In this document: piece by piece, positions 15,827 to 23,535 of the stretch
Layout: the number at the start of each line of letters is the position of its first letter
Position numbering within the stretch: position 1 is the first letter of the stretch
Source of the DNA: JAGNLA01 sp964472265
GTDB lineage: Bacteria; Caldisericota; Caldisericia; JAAYUI01
Length of the DNA stretch: 34,436 nt
Direction of reading: 5' to 3'
NCBI GenBank assembly: GCA_964472265.1
Contig: CAYYJO010000016.1
Span: 1-34,436 of the forward strand
Made by a program: the position numbers and the translations under genes
The notes under the pieces: model-generated
The model's input: only the letters and a program-made list of their open reading frames with translations
Database searches by the model: none
Told to the model about the DNA's origin: nothing

Positions 15827-16573
15827 TTATAGAAGTCCGCCATCAATAACGATGGTGGTTCCATTGATGTAAGAAGCTCCTGGGCCAGCCAGGAAAACAA
15901 CGGCATTTGCAACATCCTGTGACGTTCCAAACCTTCCAAGCGGAATGCGTGTAAAATAATCCTTCCGCACTTCCTCGGGAAGAGCCTGTGTCATTGGAGT
16001 TTCGATGAAGCCGGGTGCGATTGCATTGCAGCAGATGCCCCTGCTTCCCATTTCCTTTGCCACAGATTTCGTTAGGGCGATGATTCCAGCCTTTGAAGCT
16101 GCGTAGTTGGCCTGACCGGCGTTGCCCATGATGCCAATCACTGATGAAATGTTAATGATTCTGCCTTTATTCTTCATCATTTCCCGAAGGCTTGACTTGA
16201 TGCAATTGAAAGTGCCTTTGAGGTTGATGTCAATTACTCTGTCCCAATCTGATTCCTTCATGCGAAGCATGAGTGTGTCTGCGGTCACGCCGGCATTATT
16301 TATCAAAACATCAAGCTTGCCGAGTCCGGCTACCGTTTTTGAAACCATCTCATCACATGATTGTGGGGTTGAGACATCTGCTTCTATGAGCACGGCTTTT
16401 CTGCCAAGAGCCTCAATCTGCCTGACTGTTTCCTTTGCATTTTCAAGTTCGGCTTCAAACGGGTAGTTGACTGCAACATCGGCACCAGCTCTAGCCAGTT
16501 CAACAGCGATGTCTCTTCCGATGCCCCTTGAGGAACCGGTTACGAGGGCTACTTTCCCTTCAAGCGTCACCAT
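15827..16573 (-). CDS. fabG: 3-oxoacyl-ACP reductase
   Basis: A 248-aa short-chain dehydrogenase that reduces 3-ketoacyl-ACP with NADPH. The Rossmann glycine motif is TGSSRGIG (12-19), the NNAG motif is at 92-95, and the catalytic residues are Ser144 (NISSVIG), Tyr157 and Lys161 (YAASK), with GQANYAASKAG as in FabG. The frame extends to 16594, but the ATG at 16573 gives the normal MVTLEGKVALVTG start and overlaps the fabH stop by 7 bp. The ribosome site (GGCGGTGG) is weak, so translation may depend on coupling to fabH. Confidence 0.97.
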   Translation of the reverse strand: MVTLEGKVALVTGSSRGIGRDIAVELARAGADVAVNYPFEAELENAKETVRQIEALGRKAVLIEADVSTPQSCDEMVSKTVAGLGKLDVLINNAGVTADTLMLRMKESDWDRVIDINLKGTFNCIKSSLREMMKNKGRIINISSVIGIMGNAGQANYAASKAGIIALTKSVAKEMGSRGICCNAIAPGFIETPMTQALPEEVRKDYFTRIPLGRFGTSQDVANAVVFLAGPGASYINGTTIVIDGGLL

Positions 16574-17550
16574 TCGACCACCGCCGATCCCCACGTGAGT
16601 CCTGCGCCAAAAGCCACCATGAGAAGTTTGTTTCCTTTTTTGAGTTTTCCTTCAGCCCTTGCCATATCCAGTGCAATTGGAATGGTGGCTGCCGAAGTGT
16701 TGCCCGTTTTGTCCAAAGTGATGAGAACCTTTTCCATCGGGAGCTTCATGCGCTTTGCAGCCGATTCAATGATTCTGATGTTTGCCTGGTGTGGCACAAA
16801 CCAGTCGATGTCTTCCGGCTGAAGTCCAGCCTTTTCGAGCACCTTCATTGAACCTAGATCCATCGCCCTGACAGCGAACTTGAACACGTCCGAGCCGTTC
16901 ATGTGGATGAAATGGTCGTGGTTGTCAATTGTCTGGTGTGTGGCCGGGTTTCTTGAACCTCCGCCAGGAAGCGTGATGTGCATGTGACCTTCGCCCGAGC
17001 TGGAAAGGAACGTCGAGATAACACCCTGTCCTTCAACGGCACCGACGACAACTGCACCGGCTCCATCACCAAAAAGAACGCAGGTTGCCCTGTCGGTCAT
17101 ATCCATGAGCTTGGTCAGCGCTTCTGCACCAATAACACAGATATTCTTTGCCAAACCTGATTCGATGTAGGCTTTTGCTGTAACCAGAGCGTATATGAAT
17201 CCTGTACAACCGGCTGTGATGTCCATGGCAGCCGGGCCTTCAAGGCCTTTGAATCCGAGTTTTTCTGTAACCAGACATGACGTCGACGGAAACAGCATGT
17301 CTCCGGATGCCGTTGCTACGATAAACATGTCGATGTCTTCCTTCACAAGGCCGGCATCTGCAATAGCCCTTTGCGCCGCAATCACTGAAAGATCGGAACA
17401 AGCCTGTTCTTTGCTTGCGATTCTTCTTTCATGGATGCCTGATCTGGAGACAATCCATTCGTCTGTTGTGTCGACGATCTTTTCAAAATCAGCATTTGTC
17501 ATTATGTGTTCAGGCAGATACGTGCCCAAACCCTTGATTCCTGCTCTCAT
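16567..17550 (-). CDS. fabH: Beta-ketoacyl-ACP synthase III
   Basis: This 327-aa enzyme starts fatty acid synthesis by condensing acetyl-CoA or a branched acyl-CoA with malonyl-ACP. The catalytic triad is Cys115 (ITAGCTGFIYAL), His254 (FVPHQANIRI) and Asn284 (KTGNTSAATIP). The usual DEWIVSRSGIHERRI region, which helps position CoA, is at ~30-44. The ATG overlaps the fabZ stop as ATGA. Primer preference cannot be read from sequence. Confidence 0.98.
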   Translation of the reverse strand: MRAGIKGLGTYLPEHIMTNADFEKIVDTTDEWIVSRSGIHERRIASKEQACSDLSVIAAQRAIADAGLVKEDIDMFIVATASGDMLFPSTSCLVTEKLGFKGLEGPAAMDITAGCTGFIYALVTAKAYIESGLAKNICVIGAEALTKLMDMTDRATCVLFGDGAGAVVVGAVEGQGVISTFLSSSGEGHMHITLPGGGSRNPATHQTIDNHDHFIHMNGSDVFKFAVRAMDLGSMKVLEKAGLQPEDIDWFVPHQANIRIIESAAKRMKLPMEKVLITLDKTGNTSAATIPIALDMARAEGKLKKGNKLLMVAFGAGLTWGSAVVEW

Positions 17551-17984
17551 GAATCCACCGATCTGACGGCAGCCATAAGCCTGCCTTCTGCCACGATGTC
17601 ATCTCCAACGGTTGCTTTGCCGTGGCACTTGAAAATGCCCATCTTTATTGACTCCACATTGACCTCCAGCCTGATCTGGTCGCCAGGAACAACCTGACGT
17701 TTGAAGCGGAACTCGTCTATTCCCACAAACAGGGCAAGCTTGTCCTTGTTCTCCGGCATGGAGAGGGCACAAACTGCGCCTGCCTGCGCCAGTGCTTCGA
17801 CGACGAGAACGCCCGGCATGATCGGCTGGTCTGGAAAATGACCGGTGAACTGTGGTTCGTTGGAGGTTACATTCTTGACTGCAATGCAATACTTCCCCGG
17901 AGAAACGTCCAAAACCCTGTCGACGAGAAGAAACGGGAACCTGTGTGGAATGATCTTTCTGATTTCGACGTTGCTAAGCTCCAT
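17547..17984 (-). CDS. fabZ: 3-hydroxyacyl-ACP dehydratase
   Basis: A 145-aa hot-dog-fold dehydratase that converts 3-hydroxyacyl-ACP to the trans-2-enoyl product. The catalytic pair is His49 (FTGHFPDQPIMPGVL) and Glu63 (VVEALAQAGAV). The N-terminal IIPHRFPFLLVDRVLD segment is diagnostic of FabZ. AGGAGG lies 4 nt before the ATG. Its start overlaps the end of the small membrane protein gene by 11 bp, so that gene and fabZ probably share a transcript. Confidence 0.98.
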   Translation of the reverse strand: MELSNVEIRKIIPHRFPFLLVDRVLDVSPGKYCIAVKNVTSNEPQFTGHFPDQPIMPGVLVVEALAQAGAVCALSMPENKDKLALFVGIDEFRFKRQVVPGDQIRLEVNVESIKMGIFKCHGKATVGDDIVAEGRLMAAVRSVDS

Positions 17985-18174
17985 GGGACCTCCTGGTTGC
18001 GATCATCAGGGCTAGTCCTGCAAGGGCTGCAAAAAAGGCAACCATCCCAACTTGCACTGTTTCCCTGGCAAGCCTGTCGGTTTCCTTTCTCTTCATCCAT
18101 GCATTCATGACGGCTTTCCTGAAATGATCAGGAGGTTTCACCGTCACAAGCAAATTTTTTAATTGCGAGCTCAT
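17974..18174 (-). CDS. Small single-pass membrane protein, 66 aa
   Basis: I do not recognise a family. The frame opens at 18255, but an ATG at 18174 gives a compact product with a basic N-terminal part (PPDHFRKAVMNAWMKRK) and one C-terminal membrane helix (VGMVAFFAALAGLALMIA) followed by an RR-rich tail. The ribosome site is poor (AGGG about 13 nt upstream), so a different start is possible. The stop falls inside the beginning of fabZ with an 11-bp overlap. It would be the first gene of the fatty acid operon. It could be a membrane tether or leader for the operon, but that is speculation. Confidence 0.5.
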   Translation of the reverse strand: MSSQLKNLLVTVKPPDHFRKAVMNAWMKRKETDRLARETVQVGMVAFFAALAGLALMIATRRSHGA

Positions 18175-18280
18175 ATATTGATTTTGACCCTGATAATCCA
18201 TTTGGGTTACATTAATACCAGAAAAACAAGGTACATGAAAGGGTTGTCCAGTCAATCAAGCGCCCATTTTGTAGGTCAAG

Positions 18281-19198
18281 TCAAAAATTCTCCGCCACTT
18301 CGATTTTTGCGCCCTGTTTAATCTGCGAAATGAACAATCCGCCGATTGCAACAGCTATCCCAACAATGTTAAGCGGGAGCAGCACCTCCCCGAGTACGAA
18401 GAAGGACAGAAGTGCAGTGAGCACAGGAATGAGGTTCGTGAACGCGTTAACCATCCAGATCGTGATCGCCTGCACTGAATAGATGAACATCAGATAAGCA
18501 ACGGTTGACCCAAGAATCCCCAGAAGCAGGAGGTTGTCGATTGCCGAAACCGGGATGCCGGTAGAAAGAACCTTCGGTAAATCGGTTGCAGCAAACCACG
18601 GGATGTAGAAAGCCAGTCCAACAGCGTTTTGCCACATGATGATGGTGAGTGGTTTGTACTTGTTTGCCAGCCTGTGAATGATGACCGAATAGGCAACGGC
18701 GTTGAAAACAGCAAAGAAAAGGAGACCGATTCCAATCGGATCGATGACGATCTCCAGGCTGTCTTTAATAAGCAAAAGGTAGACGCCGACCAAAGAAATA
18801 ACGATTCCGAGGATGTTCGAAGCCTTCACCTTTTCCCTGAAAAATGCGGCGACGGCAAAGGGCGTGAAAAGCGGAATCGTTGAGATGACAACCGATGTTA
18901 CGGTTGAAGAAACCCTTGCCTGGCCAAATGTTTCGCCAACAAAGTACAAGAAGGGCTGAAAAAAGCCCAACAACACAAACCAAAGCCTGTCTTTTCTATC
19001 AATTTTCTCAAATTTTCTGAAAATCAGGGCGTAGACAAACAGCAACAAAACCGAAATTGTCAGCCTTATCGTTAGTATCGTTAGTGGTGTGCAGGCCTTG
19101 GCTTCAAGAATTTCCTTCGTCCAAATGAATGTACACGACCAGATTACCATGGCCAGCACAACAGCGATATAGCCAAGCAAAGTTTTGTTTTTAGTCAC
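18281..19198 (-). CDS. EamA/DMT-family transporter
   Basis: A 305-aa membrane protein with about ten hydrophobic helices in two EamA repeats, the standard drug/metabolite transporter layout. The first repeat starts at LLGYIAVVLAMVIWSCTFIW; the second begins after DSLEIVIDPIGIG. Conserved elements include the TKEIL region after helix 1 and the SVQAITIWMVNAFTNLIPVL stretch before the last helices (FFVLGEVLLPLNIVGIAVAIGG). The substrate cannot be predicted. The start is GTG at 19198, since an in-frame stop lies four codons upstream; no good ribosome site is visible. It is followed by the fatty acid operon 106 bp later but has no obvious link to it. Confidence 0.93.
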   Translation of the reverse strand: MTKNKTLLGYIAVVLAMVIWSCTFIWTKEILEAKACTPLTILTIRLTISVLLLFVYALIFRKFEKIDRKDRLWFVLLGFFQPFLYFVGETFGQARVSSTVTSVVISTIPLFTPFAVAAFFREKVKASNILGIVISLVGVYLLLIKDSLEIVIDPIGIGLLFFAVFNAVAYSVIIHRLANKYKPLTIIMWQNAVGLAFYIPWFAATDLPKVLSTGIPVSAIDNLLLLGILGSTVAYLMFIYSVQAITIWMVNAFTNLIPVLTALLSFFVLGEVLLPLNIVGIAVAIGGLFISQIKQGAKIEVAENF

Positions 19199-19284
19199 GG
19201 GAGTTAATCATACGTAAAATTTTTGGCCTATACAGAAAATCCATTACGATCGGGGCGTTGTTCAACTATGCGTTTTGGTGGTAA

Positions 19285-19583
19285 GTGGATAATCCACCTG
19301 TATCCCCCTTAATAAGGGGGACAAACAAAAAAGGATAAATCAATATTTTTTGTCTCCATTGGAAAGGGAGGTGGCTCTTAGAGCCGGAGGGTTTATATTT
19401 TTAACATAATCTAAAGAAAACATCTGGCTTTGCCAGTGTTTTCAGAATAGGAAGATTTATATAGACTAGTTCTGTGCCGGCGGAGCCGTAAAAAAACTCC
19501 CTCACCCAACCCTCTAGATTTTGCCGGGCAAGGGAAAATTGGCAAAATCCTTCGCCCGACCGAAAGGTTGGGAGAAGGCTGGA
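19285..19583. repeat. Dispersed hairpin-rich repeat element, copy at 19.3-19.6 kb
   Basis: Non-coding tract of stacked hairpins related to the array at 27.0-27.6 kb. Stems include GTGGAT/ATCCAC (19285-19297), CCCCCTT/AAGGGGG (19304-19320), GGCTC/GAGCC (19373-19385, in inverted orientation relative to the other array), the 28-nt hairpin at 19416-19443, CGGC/GCCG around 19478-19488, ATTTTGCC/GGCAAAAT (19518-19548) and CCTTC..CCCGACC/GGTTGGG..GAAGG (19549-19578). It fills the gap between the gatE stop and the EamA gene. It could also end gatE transcription, but no classical U tract is present. Confidence 0.8.
19416..19443 (+). repeat. 28-nt repeat hairpin, variant with CTGGC/GCCAG and GAAAACA/TGTTTTC
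   Basis: Outer stem GAAAACA (19416-19422) with TGTTTTC (19437-19443), a bulged T, inner stem CTGGC/GCCAG and loop TTT. Same length and bulge position as the hairpins at 27094, 27307 and 27559, with a compensated base-pair change in the outer stem. Confidence 0.8.
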
Positions 19584-19591
19584 TAATGAGC

Positions 19592-21523
19592 TTACATCTT
19601 TGATTTTATCAGTTCTGAAACAACCTTGCCATCAACACGGCCAAACAGCGCCCTCATGGTCTGCCCGCAACACCACCTGAACTGGGCATCCCTGCTTGAG
19701 AACTTCAGCGATTCGGAGTGTTTTATGACGTCGTTTGCCACGAACTCTATATTTTCTTTCTTTTCGAGGTCGGCAAATTTCCACTTGTAGCCGGAGTTCA
19801 TGAGCACCGACCTGATCTCGGCCTTCACTGCTTCCTTCGGTGAATTCTTCCTCTTTGCCTCAACCATCATTTCAAGGAGAGTATCGTTTGTGAGTTTGTA
19901 TGTTGGCAGTTTGTCGCGCCTGAAGTGCTTCATCCAGTTGACGAGTAGCTCTGAGGCGAGCTTTGGTGAGATTCCGGCTTCAACGAGCTGGTCGAAAAGC
20001 CTTGCCCTCTGGTTGATTGCAAGCTTCCAGGCAACCGATTTGTGAACGCCGAGTTTGCTGTATTTTTCCTCGCGCTCCCATGGACGCTGGGCCATGTTTG
20101 AGTGGATTTTCTCGATCCTTTCAGGCATGAGCCTGACCGGTGGGGAGTCGGTGTCTGGATACATGCGGTCCGGACCAGGGAGGACACGCTCAAAGTCAGT
20201 TCTGTAGCCATCCTGCATGTGCTGTCTGGTTTCAGCCGGCACGCCTCTGACAGCCTCGTCAGCCCTGAGAAGGATTTCGTTTGCAGCGGTCATCAGGTCT
20301 GATTCAGACCCCCAGATGAGAACGAGTTCGTCTGTCGGGTAAGCGTCGAGCTTTTTTGCAACCGGTTCCCAGTCGCCGGGGTAAAGTGTTCTTGATGATC
20401 TCCAGGCGATGCTTGGCACTTTGTCGATGCAGGCGATAACCCTGATCCTGCCACCGAACTCGTCGCCAAAACCCCAGCTTGGTTCAATCTCTGTGCTCAA
20501 AACGTCCTGGAACTTTGGAAGTTTGACAGCCCAAATCTTTTCGCCCCTGAGGAATGCGCCCTTTATGAGAGGTGAAGATGAACCGTAGAGCTCCTTCGTT
20601 ACGTCGGCAACCTGCTCGGTTCTGAGTTTTTCAAGCTCTTTCTGTCTTTCCTGTTCGCGCAGCGATGCGTCGAGTTTTGGGTTTGGTGTCAGCCCCCATG
20701 ATGTGAGCTTGTCTTTTATCTCGATGAGAGCCTTCTGGCGGAGAGCCTCAACGTGGAGCATCTTTGGGATGTACCAGGTTTTTGGAACGCCTTTGACTTC
20801 AATTCTTGTCGAACCTGTCACTGAAGAGTTGACATCCTGCCTGACTGAACCGATGCCACGCCTGACAAGTCCCGAGGCTCTGAGCAGTCTGCCGAGGAGT
20901 TCGTCGACTTCGGCGCATTCAAAAGGTGTGAGCATGTCAGGGAGGGTGACGATTTCAATGAGCGGGGTCGAGAGGCGGTCGGTCTTGAAAGTAATTGTGT
21001 GGCCAACATCGCTTACTTCCCTGCATGAGTCTTCTTCAAGGGCAAGCTGCTGAATCCTTATCTTTCTTCCCCTGTACGGAACCCAGCCGTTTACGCCGAT
21101 GATTGCAGTGCGTTGGAAACCTGTCGGGATTGAGCCGTCGAGGTACTGTTTTCTGGTGATGTGAACTTCGTCTACCAGCTGGCAGTTGAGCATGAGTGCA
21201 ATTTCAATTGCAAAATCCAATGCTTCCTGGTTGACTGGGAATGGTGGCGTGTCATCCATCTCGTACGTGCAAACGTAGTCGCGATAAAGGAGATACTGCA
21301 CTTCCTTGTGGGTTTTGAACTCCATGAGCGCTGTTCCGTCGTATGTGCCCATCTCCGAAAGTGTCGGTCTCATGTGCCTGACGATCCTTGCATCGGGATC
21401 GATGTGCAGGATGCCGGTCGGACAGTTGCAGAAGAGTTTTTTCTTCGTATTCAGTTGCTGATGGATCTCAAGTCCGGAGCGGAACCCAAGCTTGCTATAA
21501 TATTCCAAATCGTCGTAGTTCAT
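19592..21523 (-). CDS. gatE: Glutamyl-tRNA(Gln) amidotransferase subunit E-like protein
   Basis: The 643-aa length and motifs fit GatE rather than the shorter GatB (~480 aa). The cradle domain opens with SGLEIHQQLNTKKKLFCNCP (Cys32, Cys34), MGTYDGTALMEFKTHKEVQY and LDGSIPTGFQRTA, and LALEEDSCREV lies in the active-site region. An inserted GAD-like domain at roughly 285-415 (as in AspRS and GatE) is followed by LPGPDRMYPDTDSPP and a helical/YqeY-like tail that binds tRNA. In known systems GatE works with the asparaginase-like GatD to turn Glu-tRNA(Gln) into Gln-tRNA(Gln); GatD is not in this window. AGGTGGTG precedes the ATG. The gene ends directly at the hairpin repeat. GatE is best known from archaea, so its presence beside bacterial genes is notable. 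Confidence 0.93.
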   Translation of the reverse strand: MNYDDLEYYSKLGFRSGLEIHQQLNTKKKLFCNCPTGILHIDPDARIVRHMRPTLSEMGTYDGTALMEFKTHKEVQYLLYRDYVCTYEMDDTPPFPVNQEALDFAIEIALMLNCQLVDEVHITRKQYLDGSIPTGFQRTAIIGVNGWVPYRGRKIRIQQLALEEDSCREVSDVGHTITFKTDRLSTPLIEIVTLPDMLTPFECAEVDELLGRLLRASGLVRRGIGSVRQDVNSSVTGSTRIEVKGVPKTWYIPKMLHVEALRQKALIEIKDKLTSWGLTPNPKLDASLREQERQKELEKLRTEQVADVTKELYGSSSPLIKGAFLRGEKIWAVKLPKFQDVLSTEIEPSWGFGDEFGGRIRVIACIDKVPSIAWRSSRTLYPGDWEPVAKKLDAYPTDELVLIWGSESDLMTAANEILLRADEAVRGVPAETRQHMQDGYRTDFERVLPGPDRMYPDTDSPPVRLMPERIEKIHSNMAQRPWEREEKYSKLGVHKSVAWKLAINQRARLFDQLVEAGISPKLASELLVNWMKHFRRDKLPTYKLTNDTLLEMMVEAKRKNSPKEAVKAEIRSVLMNSGYKWKFADLEKKENIEFVANDVIKHSESLKFSSRDAQFRWCCGQTMRALFGRVDGKVVSELIKSKM

Positions 21524-21587
21524 TTTATGTCACCACCTAAGCAGGAAAGTTTAAGCCCCTGTCATGTTAAGCTCAATAAAATGGGGG

Positions 21588-22223
21588 TCAAAAGTTGATG
21601 TCTTTTGGAATTTCGGCGGAGTTGCCAGTTTTTTGTGACTGCTCATTTGTTGAGTTTTCATAATCTTCTCCATTCTCTTGATCAGAAAAATTTTCGATCA
21701 AAGCTGCATGGAGCCTATCAATCGTTCCACCGTTTTTTGCAACTATATCAGGATTGATCAGTTTTGTTCTTGTCTGTTCAACCATTCCCGAGATTTCCTC
21801 AACGAATGTGATCGATTTTGACCAATTGTAAACCTCCAGGCAGTTAATGGCCATAATTATAGCACCCCCCTGTTTTGCACCGGTCACAGTCGAGGCTTTG
21901 AAAGGTTCTGTTCCAATTGGTGACTTGAACGATGCAAAACATTTTCCATTGACTTCGATGACAAGCCTGCCGTTTTCCTTTGCGAAGAACAGGTAATCAG
22001 ATTCGTGTCCTGAAACAGGCAAGTTTTTGATGATTGCTCCGGCAATTAATCCTACAATTATCAGCCCCAGGAGCGCCAATGATATATAAACTTCAGGGGA
22101 ATACATCAAGAATAGTATACTAAAAGCCAATATCGTTGTGAAAATCATGAAAATAATGGTTATTTTCCCATTCCTTTTTCTGAAATAATTGGTCGTGTCA
22201 AATTTTCCTTCAAAGATTGTCAT
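21588..22223 (-). CDS. Two-TM protein of a local paralogous family (third copy), 211 aa
   Basis: Unknown function. It begins with the family signature MTIFEGKFD, followed by a basic stretch, two membrane helices (~22-70; IFTTILAFSILFLMY and ISLALLGLIIVGLIAGAII) and a cytoplasmic beta-rich region (DYLFFAKENGRLVIEVNGKC). The ~30-residue C-terminal tail after IENF is acidic, Gln/Asn-rich and unique to this copy. The start overlaps the stop of the preceding paralogue as ATGA. A pleckstrin-like (bPH) fold after the two helices would be a reasonable guess but cannot be shown here. Confidence 0.85.
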   Translation of the reverse strand: MTIFEGKFDTTNYFRKRNGKITIIFMIFTTILAFSILFLMYSPEVYISLALLGLIIVGLIAGAIIKNLPVSGHESDYLFFAKENGRLVIEVNGKCFASFKSPIGTEPFKASTVTGAKQGGAIIMAINCLEVYNWSKSITFVEEISGMVEQTRTKLINPDIVAKNGGTIDRLHAALIENFSDQENGEDYENSTNEQSQKTGNSAEIPKDINF

Positions 22224-22753
22224 TTCTTTTCCTCCAGCAGCATTCCCTGTTCGCTCAGTTTATGCAAAATTCCATCAACAACATTAGAATCAACTGCCAG
22301 ATAATCTGAATACCTGATTCTCTCGTTGATTGCGGAGCCATCATTTTTGTCAGTTAATTCCGAGATTATTATGTATTCGCTGGTTATCGGTGATTGAATG
22401 ATCAATCTTTTTACCAGCTTGTGTCCGAATCTCATTGGTTCCAGGCTGAGATCAGTATTTGCACAGATTGGCAGAGCAATTTTTCTTATAGTTCTTCCCT
22501 TTGAAACAAGCAGAAGATTTCCATTTTCGGATCTCATTTCGATTGTCTGGAAAAACATCTTTCGGATCAGATAAAAATTGATCAGGTTCAAGGATGATGA
22601 TAAAGCAAGCAATAACCTTCCCAAATCATTATGGTTATCGAGCAATATCAATACAAAACCTACAACGAAAATCGCACCCATGACTATCAAATTGGCTAAC
22701 ATCAGTCTGTATCTTAGTAATGGCCTGTCAAATTTTCCTTCAAAGAATATCAT
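22220..22753 (-). CDS. Two-TM protein of a local paralogous family (second copy), 177 aa
   Basis: Two adjacent ATGs are possible (22756, 22753). The second is chosen because GGGAG is then 5 nt away and the product begins MIFFEGKFD, lining up exactly with the neighbours' MTIFEGKFD and MKILEGTFD. Two membrane helices (~17-60) precede a soluble region with IEMRSENGNLLLVSKGRTIR and a C-terminal helix VDGILHKLSEQGM, the position where the other copies have VEKLVQELEKIQ and IDRLHAALIENF. No enzyme motif or cysteine pair is seen. It lies 13 bp after the first copy and overlaps the third by four bases. Confidence 0.85.
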   Translation of the reverse strand: MIFFEGKFDRPLLRYRLMLANLIVMGAIFVVGFVLILLDNHNDLGRLLLALSSSLNLINFYLIRKMFFQTIEMRSENGNLLLVSKGRTIRKIALPICANTDLSLEPMRFGHKLVKRLIIQSPITSEYIIISELTDKNDGSAINERIRYSDYLAVDSNVVDGILHKLSEQGMLLEEKK

Positions 22754-22766
22754 CATTTCTCCCTAT

Positions 22767-23297
22767 TTATTGTATTTTTTCTAATTCCTGAACTAATTTT
22801 TCAACTGTTCCCGGATTGACCGAGATCATCTCCGACTGCCATATTTTGAGAGTTTTTACATCCGCTGGTTTTGTGAAAAGGATTTCTGAAATGGACAGTT
22901 TTGCTTTGCCGTCCGAAAGTTCAATCATTAATGCCGGTTTGTTTGTGTATCTGTTTATTATCTCCATTACTTGTTCAGTTCTGATGTTTAATGGCAGACT
23001 CATTCTCTTGTAAATTCCTGATCGCCACATGACAGAAAGGCAGTCCCCGTCGACCACAAACTCCAGTCTTTGCCGGAGAAATCTTTTCTGGATGATGTAA
23101 AGATACGAAAGCAAATACCCAATAATTACAGCCACCATTGCAAGGGTATACCAGACGGATTTAATCCCACTACGCTCAAGCAATGGTTGGACCAAGAAAG
23201 CATAAGGAGCGCTGATGGCAAGGACAACAAGAAGTGAAATCGTGAATGCTTTTCTGTCCCTTGCCTTCAGGTCAAATGTTCCTTCAAGGATTTTCAT
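22767..23297 (-). CDS. Two-TM protein of a local paralogous family (first copy), 176 aa
   Basis: The frame extends to 23357, but the ATG at 23297 has GAGGGG just upstream and gives the family start MKILEGTFD. Two membrane helices at ~18-40 and ~48-68 are separated by a short loop. The soluble part begins RLEFVVDGDCLSVMW and ends with a helix VEKLVQELEKIQ. It overlaps the small upstream ORF by 14 bp and is followed by the second copy, so the three genes form one transcription unit, possibly continuing into gatE 64 bp after the third. Function unknown. Confidence 0.85.
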   Translation of the reverse strand: MKILEGTFDLKARDRKAFTISLLVVLAISAPYAFLVQPLLERSGIKSVWYTLAMVAVIIGYLLSYLYIIQKRFLRQRLEFVVDGDCLSVMWRSGIYKRMSLPLNIRTEQVMEIINRYTNKPALMIELSDGKAKLSISEILFTKPADVKTLKIWQSEMISVNPGTVEKLVQELEKIQ

Positions 23298-23454
23298 AAA
23301 CCCCTCTGTCCAGAAGATCAAGTTGCTTTGCCTCGATAGCAACCGGTCTTTGCTCAATCATTTCCGACATTTTGACAACGACTCCCTTTTCAAGGCTTGT
23401 GAAATCGGGTTTGTGAAGTTCTTCACCTGCAATTCCCACATAGATTATACACAT
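23284..23454 (-). CDS. Possible small protein, 56 aa
   Basis: The open frame reaches a GTG at 23511, but an ATG at 23454 with a short AGGAA before it is more plausible. The product (MCIIYVGIAGEELHK...) is soluble and ends in LDLLDRGVYENP, overlapping the next gene by 14 bp. Codon use resembles its neighbours. Against it, the sequence TATAAT at its very start could be a minus-strand promoter -10 box for the paralogue cluster, though no fitting -35 box is seen. I do not recognise the product. Confidence 0.45.
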   Translation of the reverse strand: MCIIYVGIAGEELHKPDFTSLEKGVVVKMSEMIEQRPVAIEAKQLDLLDRGVYENP

Positions 23455-23535
23455 TTCCTGATAAAATGATTTACCGTTTACCGGAACCCGATTCTTTCCC
23501 CAAAAAATCACTTTTTCTGCTAGATTGGTTTTTAA

